Positions 37,881 to 46,438 of a stretch of DNA of 64,000 bases are shown in pieces. How positions within the stretch are numbered: the stretch's first letter is position 1; each line of letters begins with the position of its first letter. The notes under the pieces are model-generated. The model was not told the origin of the DNA. It made no database searches and worked only from the letters and a program-made list of their open reading frames with translations. Position numbers and translations under genes: made by a program. Location of the stretch: NCBI RefSeq assembly GCF_024198175.1, contig NZ_JAJVKV010000003.1, positions 868,001 to 932,000 of the forward strand. Reading direction: 5' to 3'. This DNA comes from Pyxidicoccus xibeiensis (GTDB lineage Bacteria > Myxococcota > Myxococcia > Myxococcales > Myxococcaceae).

Positions 37881-38164
37881 GGCCCGGCTTCTATAACCCG
37901 GCCCCCACGGTGCTCCCAGAGACCCGCCGTCCCCGGGGTATCCCGTAGGACAGCACGCCCCATGCCAGGGCCGTCCCACGCCCGCCCGCGCAAGGGCAGA
38001 CTTTAATCGCGACTTTCGCCGGGATATCCCGTTTACGTCTTGGATTGTATTGCCTTTCATCGAAAGGCCCAGGCACCGCTGTATGCCTTCAACCCTTCTG
38101 GAACTTCGCCGCATGAGCGGCGAATGAAGGCGTCATTCCCCCGGGAGTGACGCCAGGAGGCTGC

Positions 38165-38896
38165 ATGAACACATCCCTGGTAGGACCGAAGCACCTGTGG
38201 GTGGCGCTGCTCCTCGTGGTGGGGAGCGCATGCGGACCGGACGCGTCGAAGGCGGAGGAGGCCTCACAGGGGCCCGCGGACGAGACGCCGATGATGTCCA
38301 CCGAGCCCGGCGAGGCCGGAGGCGATGGCGCCGTGAGCGCCATGGCCTGTAACGGCACGGCGGGCGAGTGGCACGGCTGCCGGGGCACCGGCTGCTCCGT
38401 CTGCTCCGAGCTGGTGAAGGACTTCCCCTACTACTTCCAGAACCACCCGTCGTGCCAGCGCAACACCATCTGCTACGGCCAGTACTTCCAGTGCAACTCC
38501 GCGTGCCCGCCGCCCACCGAGGCGGACCGCACCTACCCCGCGGCCTGCAACGGCACGGCGGGCCAGTGGAACGGCTGTCGCGGCACGGGCTGCTCCGTGT
38601 GCGAGGAGCTGGTGAAGGACTACCCCTGCTACTTCACCAACCACCCCGGCTGCGCGGAGAACCCCATCTGCTACGGCCAGTACTTCCAGTGCAACTCCAA
38701 GTGCCCGGCGCCCACCCAGGCGGACCGCTGCTACACCCCGCCGCCCCCCGAGTGGTGCGGCAACGGCATCTGCGAGGGCAACGAGCCCGTCACCTGCCCG
38801 TTCGACTGCAGCTTCTGCTCCGGCAGCGTCTGCCCCGACGGCTCCTGCTGCCCGTCCTCCGGCGTCTGCTCGGACGGCTCGTTCTGCCCGCTGTAG
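38165..38896 (+). CDS. Cys-rich lipoprotein with an internal duplication
   Basis: The start MNTSLVGPKHLWVALLLVVGSAC has AGGAGG five bases upstream and a lipobox. After an acidic linker the protein repeats a unit of about 60 residues twice: CNGTAG, W, GCRGTGCSVC, ELVKD, YF, NHP, ICYGQYFQCNS and CP, then PT-ADR. Each unit has eight or more Cys residues. A third part has CGNGICEGNEPVTCPFDC and CSGSVCPDGSCCPSSG. The latter resembles short repeats of myxobacterial extracellular proteins. It is probably a disulfide-rich surface protein of unknown function. Confidence 0.7.
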   Translation: MNTSLVGPKHLWVALLLVVGSACGPDASKAEEASQGPADETPMMSTEPGEAGGDGAVSAMACNGTAGEWHGCRGTGCSVCSELVKDFPYYFQNHPSCQRNTICYGQYFQCNSACPPPTEADRTYPAACNGTAGQWNGCRGTGCSVCEELVKDYPCYFTNHPGCAENPICYGQYFQCNSKCPAPTQADRCYTPPPPEWCGNGICEGNEPVTCPFDCSFCSGSVCPDGSCCPSSGVCSDGSFCPL

Positions 38897-38939
38897 CGTG
38901 AAGTCCCGCTGAAGCCCTGGCGTGGCGGAGCACGAGCCC

Positions 38940-39473
38940 CTACCCGCTCCGCCGCGCCTCCCACTCGGGACGCAGCAGGCCCCAGAGCTGCTGGCTCCGG
39001 CGCTCGCCCAGGAAGGCCAGGTGCGCGCGCAGGGTGCCTTCCCGCGTGAAGCCCAGCTTGCGCGCCACCGCCTGCGACGCCACATTCTCCTCCAGCGTCG
39101 TGAGCCACACGCGCTGGAGGAAGGGCAGCGTGAACAGCTGCTCCAGCATCAGCCCCACCGCGCGCGTGCCCAGGCCCCGGCCGTGGTACGCGTCCGACAG
39201 CATGTAGCCCAGCTGCGCCCGGCCGTGCGTGCGCGACACGTCGCGCGCCGACACCGTGCCGATGAGCCGGCCTTCGTGCTCCACGAACCAGCGGAAGCCC
39301 TTCGCATGCGGCTCCCCCAGCCGGCCCGCCTCGGCGATGCGCCGGAGCAGCTGCTCGCGCGAGTCGTCCTCCGTGTCCACGAAGCGCCGCGCGCCGGGCT
39401 CGGCCCGCAGCACCAGCCAGTAGTCCACGTGCTCGGGCCGCGCGGGGACGAGACGCACCTCGGAGGGGCTCAT
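38940..39473 (-). CDS. GNAT-family N-acetyltransferase, RimJ/RimL type
   Basis: The 177-residue protein starts MSPSEVRLVPARPEH. The acetyl-CoA-binding pyrophosphate loop is DAYHGRGLGTRAVGLML, followed by the motif B region VWLTTLEENVASQAVARKLGFTREG. Length and pattern match RimJ/RimL-type acetyltransferases, which modify ribosomal proteins or small molecules. The substrate is unknown. An upstream extension of the frame is not used because a Pro/Gly-rich stretch precedes it. Confidence 0.85.
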   Translation of the reverse strand: MSPSEVRLVPARPEHVDYWLVLRAEPGARRFVDTEDDSREQLLRRIAEAGRLGEPHAKGFRWFVEHEGRLIGTVSARDVSRTHGRAQLGYMLSDAYHGRGLGTRAVGLMLEQLFTLPFLQRVWLTTLEENVASQAVARKLGFTREGTLRAHLAFLGERRSQQLWGLLRPEWEARRSG

Positions 39474-39571
39474 GCTCGGCAGTCTACCCCCCGGAAGACA
39501 GGCCGGGTGCTCCCGTGGCCCCGCCAGCCACCGGGTTGGTGCCCCACCTTCGCCCTGCCCTGAAAAGGCCA

Positions 39572-39612
39572 AGGGCCGCGGCCGGAGAGCACGAGGCTCC
39601 CGGCGCGGCCCT
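39572..39612 (-). terminator. Hairpin downstream of the PhoD-type phosphatase
   Basis: AGGGCCGCG at 39572-39580 pairs with CGCGGCCCT at 39604-39612, with further GC pairing inside the loop. It lies after the stop of the minus-strand phosphatase gene. Confidence 0.55.
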
Positions 39613-39635
39613 CGGGTGACTGTGCCGCCCCGCGA

Positions 39636-41789
39636 CTACAGCGCGGTGATGGCGCCGCCCTTGATGCTGAAGCGCGTGTTGGAGAAGCGCGCGGCCAGCT
39701 CGGTGCTCGGGCGCAGCGTGTAGTCCTTGGTGATTTCCGTGCTGGGGATGAGGTGGAAGGAGGCGATGGCCTCGTCCGCCTTCACCTCCATCACCACGAA
39801 GCCGTGGCCGTCGCCGTCCGCGAACTTCAGGCCGGGGTTGGCCGCCTGCATCGTCTTCTCCAGCTCCTGGACGATGTAGCGGTGCACCGCCGCGCCCTGG
39901 CCGTAGCCGGCGCCCAGCAGCGCCAGGCCCGCCAGCTCCTTGATGGAGCCGGAGGAGATGGCCGGCGCCGTCAGCGCGGGCACGCCCGACTCCACCGACG
40001 CGAAGGACGCGTGGATGTCACCGGAGATGAAGATGGTGCTCTGCGCCAGCTGGTTGTCGCGGATGTACTTCAGCAGCTCCTGCTTCTTGGTGGGGAAGCC
40101 GTCCCACTGGTCCACGCTGAAGTAGAAGGCCTGGCGCAGGTTGGCCTCCGGGATGTCCGTCTTGTCCGCCAGGTTGAACACCATGGACGTCAGCGACACG
40201 GAGGACACCACCACCTTCCAGGTGTTGGCCGCCTTCACCGTGTTCTGGAACCACGCCTGCTGCTCGGTGCCCAGCGCGTTCTCGCTGGCACCCTGCGTGG
40301 CCCGGTACTTGAGACCCGCGTACAGGTCGAACACCGGCTTCACGACGATGTAGCGCGAGCCCTGGATGTTGAAGAGCGCGCTCTTGCCCATGTGCACGTA
40401 CGCCACGCCGCGCGGCGTCGCCTCGGTGATGGCGATGGCGGGAATCTGCTGGGCCGCTGGCAGCGTGCGGTTGACCGCGGCGATGACCTGGTTGACGTAG
40501 AACAGCGACAGGTTGCCGGTGATGGTGGCAGTCGCCTTGGCGCCGGCCTGCTCCTGGGTGAGGCCCGCCCTGACGGCCTCGTTCACATACGCGCCGATGA
40601 GCGCGGGCTTGTACGGCGCCAGCGGCGCGGCGTCGATGTTGACGTACGCGAACGTCTCCCCCGCGAAGGCGGCCTGCACCGGCGCCGGCAGGGAGGCGAG
40701 CGTCGCCGCGTCGATGACCACCGTGCCCGGGTAGGCGTCCTCGGGGATGATGTGGTCCGGGCGGTGGGTGCGGTAGTCCGCCACCATCAGCTTCAGGTGC
40801 TTGCCGAAGTCGAAGTCCCGGTACACCTTCGTCGGCTGGCCCATCACCGCGTTGATGTCGATGGCCCCCTCGGGCGCATTGGTCTGGTCCAGCGGGATGT
40901 ACTCGAAGAAGGCCTGCTCCGCGTTGCGGCGGCGGTCCACCTGCTGCTCGTTCGCGCGCCCGTCCGTGTACGTGGCGTTGGGGCCCCAGCAGTCGTCGGA
41001 GAACTCGTGGTCGTCCCACATGACGATGAACGGGTAGCGCTCGTGGACCTGCTGGATGAGCTTGTCCGAGCGCAGGTTCTTGTAGAGGTCGCGGTAGTTG
41101 GACAGCGAGTTGGCGGCGTAGAACCCCGTCAGCCCCACGCCCATGCGCATCGCCTGCTCCGGCTGGCTGAACACCACCGAGCGCTGGCCGTTGGCGGACT
41201 GGAAGGACGCGTCGCCCGTCGTCTCGTAGATGTAGTCGCCGAGGAACACGACGAAGTCGAGGTCCTCGTTGATCTGCAGCAGGCGCTGCCACGCGTTGAA
41301 GTAGCGGCCGATGTAGTCCTGGCAGCTGGCGAAGGCGAACTTCACCGGAACGTCGTCACCGGCCGCCGGCGCCGTGCGGGTGCGGCCCGTCGCGGTGCTG
41401 AACTTCTGGCCGCCCTTCTCGAAGGTGAAGCGGTAGTAGTACGTGGTGCGCGGCGCCAGGCGGGTGACCTTCACCTTGAGGGAGTGGTCATTCGCCGCCA
41501 GCGCCGTCACCTGCGTGTTCACCACCGCGCCGCTGAAGTCCTCGTTGGGGGAGACCTCCAGCCGCAGCGCCGTGTTGGCCCCGGGGCTCTCCGGGTCCAC
41601 CGCGCGCACCCACAGCACCACGCTGTCCGCACGCGGGTCTCCCGACGCCACCGACTGCGGGAAGTACTTCGCGCTTTCGTCCGACGGCCCGACGCCCGAC
41701 TCGTCCTCGTCCGAGCAACCAACCGCGGTGCTCGCCGCGACGGCGACGACGGCCTGAAGGAAACTGCGACGCTTGAATTTGTCGAACAA
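39636..41789 (-). CDS. phoD: PhoD-type alkaline phosphatase
   Basis: The start is TTG, with GGAG about eight bases upstream. The 717-residue protein opens FDKFKRRSFLQAVVAVAASTAV, a twin-arginine-like signal. A fibronectin-like N-terminal domain is followed by the metallophosphatase core: ASCQDY, VVFLGDYIYET, VMWDDHEFSDDCWG and FISGDIHASF are the PhoD metal ligands. PhoD hydrolyses phosphomono- and diesters using Fe/Ca. The chain is about 150 residues longer than usual, mainly as an insertion between about residues 330 and 460. No Pho box was looked for systematically. Confidence 0.85.
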   Translation of the reverse strand: MFDKFKRRSFLQAVVAVAASTAVGCSDEDESGVGPSDESAKYFPQSVASGDPRADSVVLWVRAVDPESPGANTALRLEVSPNEDFSGAVVNTQVTALAANDHSLKVKVTRLAPRTTYYYRFTFEKGGQKFSTATGRTRTAPAAGDDVPVKFAFASCQDYIGRYFNAWQRLLQINEDLDFVVFLGDYIYETTGDASFQSANGQRSVVFSQPEQAMRMGVGLTGFYAANSLSNYRDLYKNLRSDKLIQQVHERYPFIVMWDDHEFSDDCWGPNATYTDGRANEQQVDRRRNAEQAFFEYIPLDQTNAPEGAIDINAVMGQPTKVYRDFDFGKHLKLMVADYRTHRPDHIIPEDAYPGTVVIDAATLASLPAPVQAAFAGETFAYVNIDAAPLAPYKPALIGAYVNEAVRAGLTQEQAGAKATATITGNLSLFYVNQVIAAVNRTLPAAQQIPAIAITEATPRGVAYVHMGKSALFNIQGSRYIVVKPVFDLYAGLKYRATQGASENALGTEQQAWFQNTVKAANTWKVVVSSVSLTSMVFNLADKTDIPEANLRQAFYFSVDQWDGFPTKKQELLKYIRDNQLAQSTIFISGDIHASFASVESGVPALTAPAISSGSIKELAGLALLGAGYGQGAAVHRYIVQELEKTMQAANPGLKFADGDGHGFVVMEVKADEAIASFHLIPSTEITKDYTLRPSTELAARFSNTRFSIKGGAITAL

Positions 41790-41935
41790 GGCAGGACTCC
41801 GGCTACGTGGGTTGGGGAAACTGGAGCGCGGAGTCTATGGCGCACGTCTGCCCGTCTGGAAACATCCCGAGCAACCCCCAATTCTCAACGCGGCGTGTCA
41901 TCCACCAGGGGTATGGGCCGGGGCGGGCGCCGCGG

Positions 41936-41975
41936 AAAAAGCAGAGGGCCGACCCCGTGCTGGCGGTCGGCCCTC
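41936..41975 (-). terminator. Intrinsic terminator of recA
   Basis: GAGGGCCGACC at 41944-41954 and GGTCGGCCCTC at 41965-41975 form an 11-bp perfect stem around a 10-base loop. On the minus strand it is followed after two bases by TTTTT. This is the clearest canonical terminator in the window. Confidence 0.85.
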
Positions 41976-42020
41976 CTGTGATGACTTGCTTCAGCGGACC
42001 CGTGAGGGTCCGTGGCCGTC

Positions 42021-43109
42021 CTACTTCACGGCCTTCACGCGAGCGCGCTTCTCGCTGCCACCCTCGGCCGCGGGCTCCTCGGCGGCGGGCGCGGCGGCGA
42101 CTGGCGCCTTGTTGATGCCGTACTTCTCGAAGACGCGGGCTTCGATTTCCTTGGCCACCTCGGGGTGCTCCTTGAGGTAGTCCTTGGCGTTCTCCCGGCC
42201 CTGGCCGATGCGCTCTCCGTTGAAGGAGAACCAGCTGCCGCTCTTCTCCACGATGTTGTCGTTGGAGGCCAGGTCGATGAGGTCGCCCTCACGGGAGATG
42301 CCCGTGCCGTACATGATGTCGAACTCGACCTCCTTGAACGGGGGGGCCACCTTGTTCTTCACGACCTTCACGCGGGTGCGGCTGCCCACCACGTTCTCGC
42401 CGTTCTTGATGGCGCCGATGCGGCGGATGTCCAGGCGCTGCGACGCGTAGAACTTCAGCGCGTTGCCGCCCGTCGTCGTCTCGGGGTTGCCGAACATCAC
42501 GCCAATCTTCATGCGGATCTGGTTGATGAAGATGACGCACGTCTGGCTCTTCGAGATGGTGCCCGTCAGCTTGCGGAGCGCCTGGCTCATGAGGCGGGCC
42601 TGCACGCCCATGTGGGCGTCGCCCATCTCGCCCTCGAGCTCGGCCTTGGGCACGAGCGCGGCGACCGAGTCCACCACCAGCACGTCGATGGCGCCCGAGC
42701 GCACGAGCATCTCCGCGATTTCGAGGCCCTGCTCACCGGTGTCCGGCTGGCTGAGCAGCAGGTCATCGGTGCGCACGCCCAGCTTGCGGGCGTAGCCCAC
42801 GTCGAGCGCGTGCTCCGCGTCCACGTAGCCGCAGACGCCGCCGCGCTTCTGGGCCTCGGCGACGATGTGGAGGCACAGCGTCGTCTTGCCGGAGGACTCC
42901 GGCCCGAAGATTTCGATGATGCGGCCCTTCGGCACACCACCCACGCCCAGGGCGATGTCCAGGGAGATCGAGCCCGTCGAAATGGCCTGAACGTCGCGCA
43001 GCAGCGGCTCGTCCTTGCCGAGCCGCATGATGGAACCCTTGCCGAACTGGCGCTCCACCGCGGACATCGCCAGTTCGATCGCCTTTTCCTTCTCCTGATT
43101 TCCGGCCAT
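42021..43109 (-). CDS. recA: Recombinase RecA
   Basis: The start [15 protein letters not shown] has AAGGAGC eight to nine bases upstream. The 362-residue protein carries Walker A (FGPESSGKT), Walker B ([12 protein letters not shown]), the L1/L2 DNA-binding loops ([13 protein letters not shown] and [17 protein letters not shown]) and a lysine-rich C-terminal tail. RecA binds single-stranded DNA, catalyses strand exchange and stimulates LexA self-cleavage. Upstream is an exact match to the Myxococcus LexA box, which makes this likely to be the SOS-inducible recA copy of the two that myxobacteria carry. Confidence 0.96.
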   Translation of the reverse strand: MAGNQEKEKAIELAMSAVERQFGKGSIMRLGKDEPLLRDVQAISTGSISLDIALGVGGVPKGRIIEIFGPESSGKTTLCLHIVAEAQKRGGVCGYVDAEHALDVGYARKLGVRTDDLLLSQPDTGEQGLEIAEMLVRSGAIDVLVVDSVAALVPKAELEGEMGDAHMGVQARLMSQALRKLTGTISKSQTCVIFINQIRMKIGVMFGNPETTTGGNALKFYASQRLDIRRIGAIKNGENVVGSRTRVKVVKNKVAPPFKEVEFDIMYGTGISREGDLIDLASNDNIVEKSGSWFSFNGERIGQGRENAKDYLKEHPEVAKEIEARVFEKYGINKAPVAAAPAAEEPAAEGGSEKRARVKAVK

Positions 43110-43148
43110 TTCTCTCAGCTCCTTGTATTGGCGAGCCACCCCGGCTCA

Positions 43149-43165
43149 CCTGAACGCGCTTTTAG
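43149..43165 (-). promoter_or_regulatory. LexA (SOS) box upstream of recA
   Basis: Read on the minus strand, the site is CTAAAAGCGCGTTCAGG. It matches every position of CTRHAMRYBYGTTCAGS, the consensus I recall for Myxococcus LexA. It lies 40 bp upstream of the recA start. A TGGACT hexamer 17 bp before TACTAA could be the promoter, with the box overlapping the -10. Confidence 0.8.
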
Positions 43166-43221
43166 TACGCGATGGGTAGACCCTAGTCCACCCCTCTGAC
43201 ATCCGTACTGCATCCTGGTCC

Positions 43222-44205
43222 TCAGCTCTCGCGGAGGGCAGCCAGGAAGACGGCCACCAGCCCGGCCACCCCCAGCAAGGCGCCCGGGGGGCCGCCCGCC
43301 ACGAGTGGAAGCAGCAGCCCCAGGACGGAGACGAGGGCGAGCAGACCGAGCCCCAGGCGGTACACCGGGGTCCGGGGCGGGGCAAGCCACAAGGCCATCA
43401 TCGCCAGCGCCGAGAGACCTACCTGGATGGTGACCAGGCCGTCGGGCCCGCCCGACCGCGTCAGCTCCAGGAAGAGCTGGGTGCCCACCCCTGTCACCAG
43501 GACGGCCAGGGGCTGGATGCGCGCCAATGGGCCCTCCTGCCCGGAGGCGCGCAGGTACTCCAGGTCCTCCGGCTCCACCTCCAGGGCATAGGGGAAGCCC
43601 AGGGACAGGAGCGCCTCCACCGCCGCGGCCCGACAGGTGCGGCCCTCCGTGCCCACCAGGCCCTCCAGCTTCCCGGACCCCAGCAGCCGGTGGAAGGTGT
43701 CCGCCACCTGACGGTCTCCGCCCTCCGCCGCCATCTGCGCCAGCAGGGCGTTCAGCTTCGAGGCCAGTTCCTGGCGCTCCGGCATGGAGGAGGCACGCCG
43801 GGCCTGCTCGGTCAGCACCAGCAGCGGCAGCGGCAAATCCAGCTGCGGAGTGGGCTTGCCCGGCAGGGCTCGCCGCTGCCGCGTGCCCAGGTCGGCTCGC
43901 GGGGGCAGCGTGTCCTCGGAGTCCGGCCCGGCCGGCGGGGCCTCCCACGCCACCTGCCCGGCCCCGCTCGGAAGCTCCTCCCCTGGAGGCGCCAGGGCCG
44001 CCTCGGCGTCGACTCCGGCCCTGTCCGGAACCTCCAGCGCCACGGCCGCGCGCCGGAGCTCCCCGCCTGGGGACTCCACTCCAGGCTCCGGAGGAATCCA
44101 GGGCGCCACGTCGGGAAGCAGGACCTCCCGGGCCTCTTCGTCGAGCCGGGGCGTAGGCGGATGTGTGTGGGTCGTCGCGTCCGGCACGGAGGAAACTGTA
44201 GCCAC
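43222..44205 (-). CDS. Membrane protein with long soluble N-terminal part, unknown function
   Basis: The start is GTG. The 327-residue protein has an acidic, Pro-rich N-terminal 110 residues, then a helical region (residues about 130-225) with a possible coiled coil (ERQELASKLNALLAQM). Three hydrophobic segments at the C-terminus (about residues 230-250, 262-276 and 284-322) anchor it in the inner membrane with the bulk in the cytoplasm. Nothing identifies a family. It is divergent from the sigma factor gene, with 58 bp between the starts. Confidence 0.6.
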   Translation of the reverse strand: MATVSSVPDATTHTHPPTPRLDEEAREVLLPDVAPWIPPEPGVESPGGELRRAAVALEVPDRAGVDAEAALAPPGEELPSGAGQVAWEAPPAGPDSEDTLPPRADLGTRQRRALPGKPTPQLDLPLPLLVLTEQARRASSMPERQELASKLNALLAQMAAEGGDRQVADTFHRLLGSGKLEGLVGTEGRTCRAAAVEALLSLGFPYALEVEPEDLEYLRASGQEGPLARIQPLAVLVTGVGTQLFLELTRSGGPDGLVTIQVGLSALAMMALWLAPPRTPVYRLGLGLLALVSVLGLLLPLVAGGPPGALLGVAGLVAVFLAALRES

Positions 44206-44263
44206 GGGGCAGGCCCGGGTTCAAAGCGAACGGCCCCGCAACTTCCAGCGGGCAACGGGGTTG

Positions 44264-44875
44264 ATGTCGGTCGTGGACGAGGATTCGGACGCACAGGCGA
44301 TGCTGAAGGTGGCCGCGGGAGACCGCCAGGCGTTTGCCTGGCTGTTCGACCGCTACCACGCGAGCGTGGCGCGCTTCGCGTTCCGCTTCGTGGGGGACCG
44401 GGAGCGGGCGGAGGAGCTGACGCAGGACATCTTCGTGAAGCTCTACAAGAACGCCAGGGCCTACAAGCCGACGGCCCGGTTCAAGACCTTCCTCTTCCGG
44501 GTGGCCACCAACCACTGCCTCAACGAGGTGCGGCGCGGCGAGTACCGCGTGGAGCACACCTCGTCGGAGACGCCGGAGGGCGAGGAGACGGGAGCGGTGG
44601 AGATGGCGGGCCCGGAGGGAGACAGGCCGGACCAGGCGCTGGCGGGACGGGAGCTGGAGCGGGCGGTGGGCGCGGCGCTGGGGGACATGACGGAGCGCGA
44701 GCGCGCGGCCTTCACCATGTGCCGCTTCGAGGGCATGGCATACCGGGACATCGCGGAGGCGCTCGAGGCGAGCGAGGCCGCCGTGAAGAGCCTCATCCAC
44801 CGCGCGACGCTGGCGGTGGCGCGAAGAATCGAAGAGCTGCAGGCGGGCGCCGCGCCCGCGAGGAGCAGGGCATGA
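44264..44875 (+). CDS. ECF-type RNA polymerase sigma factor
   Basis: The 203-residue protein has sigma region 2 (FAWLFDRYHASVARFAFRF, ELTQDIFVKLY, PTARFKTFLFRVATNHCLNE), a Pro/Glu-rich linker, and region 4 with the -35-binding helix-turn-helix (MTERERAAFTMCRFEGMAYRD, LEASEAAVKSLIHRA). It recruits RNA polymerase to its own regulon. Its TGA overlaps the ATG of the next gene as ATGA, and this next protein has the zinc-finger and membrane features of an anti-sigma factor. The four genes probably form one operon, perhaps autoregulated. Confidence 0.92.
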   Translation: MSVVDEDSDAQAMLKVAAGDRQAFAWLFDRYHASVARFAFRFVGDRERAEELTQDIFVKLYKNARAYKPTARFKTFLFRVATNHCLNEVRRGEYRVEHTSSETPEGEETGAVEMAGPEGDRPDQALAGRELERAVGAALGDMTERERAAFTMCRFEGMAYRDIAEALEASEAAVKSLIHRATLAVARRIEELQAGAAPARSRA

Positions 44876-45348
44876 GCTGTGGTTTCGAGGAAGACCTGAC
44901 GGCGTACGTGGACGGGGAGCTGCCCCCCGCCCGCCGCGCGGAGGTGGAGGGCCACCTGGGCGCCTGCGCCGGGTGCCGCGCCACACACGCGCTGTTGCGC
45001 AATGCCGTGGCGCGGCTGGCGGAGCTGCCGGCCTTCGAGCCCTCGGCGAACACGCGGCGCGCGGTGATGGCGAAGCTGGATGCGCTGCCCGCGCCGTGGT
45101 GGGAGCGGCTGAAGGCGCTGCTGCGTCCGGCCGTGCTGGTGCCCTCCGTGGGCCTGGCCGCGGCGGTGGGCGTGGCGCTGCTGCTGGTGGGCCCCGGCGC
45201 CGACGCGCCGCCCGAGCTGGCGGACCCGGTGATGCTGGAGCTGGCCGCCAACCTGGAGCTGGTCGAGGACTACGAGGTGCTGGGACTCGACAGCGCTGAA
45301 GATTTGGAGGTCGTCGCGAACCTCCACGAGCTGGAGGTGGGGCAATGA
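44872..45348 (+). CDS. Membrane anti-sigma factor with zinc-finger and acidic periplasmic tail
   Basis: The start overlaps the sigma stop by 4 bp. The 158-residue protein has the ZAS zinc motif (His28, Cys32, Cys35 in GHLGACAGC) in its cytoplasmic part, which should bind the sigma factor. One membrane helix spans about 86-106. The remaining 50 residues lie on the far side and are very acidic, with NLELVED at 127 and SAEDLEVVANL at 141. The secreted protein two genes downstream ends in a similar NLELLENL...EDLELL pattern. It should sequester the sigma factor until an envelope signal arrives. Confidence 0.85.
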   Translation: MSCGFEEDLTAYVDGELPPARRAEVEGHLGACAGCRATHALLRNAVARLAELPAFEPSANTRRAVMAKLDALPAPWWERLKALLRPAVLVPSVGLAAAVGVALLLVGPGADAPPELADPVMLELAANLELVEDYEVLGLDSAEDLEVVANLHELEVGQ

Positions 45349-45833
45349 GAGGCCTGGCGACGCTGGGGCTGGTGGTGGCGCTGCTGGCGGGCACCGTCGT
45401 GCGCGCGGAGACGGAGGCGCCGAAGACGGCGGCCGAGCGCTTCGAGCGCATGACGCCCGAGCAGAAGGAGCAGCTGCGCGCGAAGCTGCGCGACTTCAAG
45501 GCGATGCCGAAAGACGAGCAGGAGCGCATCCGGGGCAACCTGGAGCGCTGGCGTAAGCTGCCGCCCGAGGAGCGCGAGCGCATGCGCGCCAACCTCCGTG
45601 AGCTGAAGCGGCTCAACCCCACCGAGCGACAGGCGCTGCGTGAGCGCGCCCGGGAGCTCAAGAAGCTGGACCCCGAGCAGCGGGCCGAGATGCGCCAGCG
45701 CATGCGCCAGTACCTGAAGGAGAACCCCGACAAGCGGGAGCAGATGCTGGAGAACATGCGCCGCTGGCGGCAGCTGTCGCCCGAGCAGCGCCAGGAGGTT
45801 CGCGAGCGCATGCGCGAGAGGCGGCGCCGGTGA
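45345..45833 (+). CDS. DUF3106 protein, basic, with LTxxQ-like repeats
   Basis: The ATG overlaps the anti-sigma stop by 4 bp. A signal peptide covers residues 1-21. The rest is a highly charged helix of about 18-residue repeats, each starting with a turn such as MTPEQ (36), MPKDEQ (54), LPPEER (72), LNPTER (90), LDPEQR (108), NPDKRE (127) and LSPEQR (144). These turns resemble the LTxxQ motif of periplasmic CpxP/Spy proteins; DUF3106 itself has no established function. The end is RERMRERRRR, giving strong net positive charge. The protein is presumably periplasmic. Confidence 0.85.
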   Translation: MRGLATLGLVVALLAGTVVRAETEAPKTAAERFERMTPEQKEQLRAKLRDFKAMPKDEQERIRGNLERWRKLPPEERERMRANLRELKRLNPTERQALRERARELKKLDPEQRAEMRQRMRQYLKENPDKREQMLENMRRWRQLSPEQRQEVRERMRERRRR

Positions 45834-46438
45834 GCCCCGCCCCGATACGAAGCAGGGCCGCGCCGATGCGCAGTATTCCAATGGTCCACGTGCTCGCATC
45901 GCGGGTAGTGCCGATGCGCCGAGCCCCGATGGGCCTCGCGCTCCGGGTGGCGTCATTGAGCCGCACCTTGATGGGCCTGGTGTGCGTGTCGCGGGTGACG
46001 CCCCTGAGCCGCGCCCTGATGGGCCTCGCGCTCCGGGTGGCGTCATTGAGCCGCACCCTGATGGGCCTGGTGCGCGTGCCGCGGGTGATGCCCCTGAGCC
46101 GCGCCCTGATGGGCCTCGCGCTCCGGGTGGCGTCATTGAGCCGCACCCTGATGGGCCTGGTGCGCGTGCCGCGGGTGATGCCCCTGAGCCGCGCCCAGCG
46201 AGGCCGTGCGTTGGCGCTGCTGCTGGCGCTTGGAGCCCTGCCCGCCGCCGCGCAGGAGGCTCCGCCTGTGCCTCCACCCTCCGTCCCCGCGCAGCCACCG
46301 CTCCCGCGCGACACGCCGCGCGCGCGGACCGAGCTGTCCGAGGAGGACCGCGAGGTGGTGGAGAACCTGGAGCTGCTCGAGAACCTGGACGCGACGGAGG
46401 ACCTGGAGCTGCTGCTGGAGCTGAGCCAGGAGGAGTGA
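45830..46438 (+). CDS. Small secreted acidic protein preceded by a coding tandem repeat
   Basis: The open frame starts at a GTG that overlaps the DUF3106 stop by 4 bp and encodes 202 residues. Residues 34-123 are three 30-residue repeats encoded by exact 90-bp units. The protein proper probably begins at the ATG at 46178 (MPLSRAQRGRALALLLALGAL), giving a signal peptide that ends near PAAAQ, a Pro-rich linker and an acidic tail from residue 168 (TELSEEDREVVENLELL, then ATEDLELLLEL). The tail resembles the periplasmic end of the upstream anti-sigma factor. Which start is used is uncertain. Confidence 0.6.
   Translation: MSPAPIRSRAAPMRSIPMVHVLASRVVPMRRAPMGLALRVASLSRTLMGLVCVSRVTPLSRALMGLALRVASLSRTLMGLVRVPRVMPLSRALMGLALRVASLSRTLMGLVRVPRVMPLSRAQRGRALALLLALGALPAAAQEAPPVPPPSVPAQPPLPRDTPRARTELSEEDREVVENLELLENLDATEDLELLLELSQEE
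45929..46198 (+). repeat. Three 90-bp tandem repeats in a coding region
   Basis: Copies start at 45929, 46019 and 46109, each with ATGGGCCTCGCGCTCCGGG. Copies 2 and 3 are identical until the last bases; copy 1 differs at four positions. Because 90 is a multiple of three, the frame stays open. Each copy includes ATGCCCCTGAGCCGCGCC or its variant, the sequence at the probable start of the downstream protein. A decayed half copy lies upstream, near 45879. Confidence 0.9.

Noticed and set aside
43115-45889. A 924-codon minus-strand open frame
   Set aside because: It runs antisense to the sigma operon and has Arg/Pro/Gly-rich shadow composition. The plus-strand genes have clear motifs.
45929-46198. 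The 90-bp repeats as a CRISPR array
   Set aside because: The units are directly adjacent with no unique spacers and no cas genes lie nearby.
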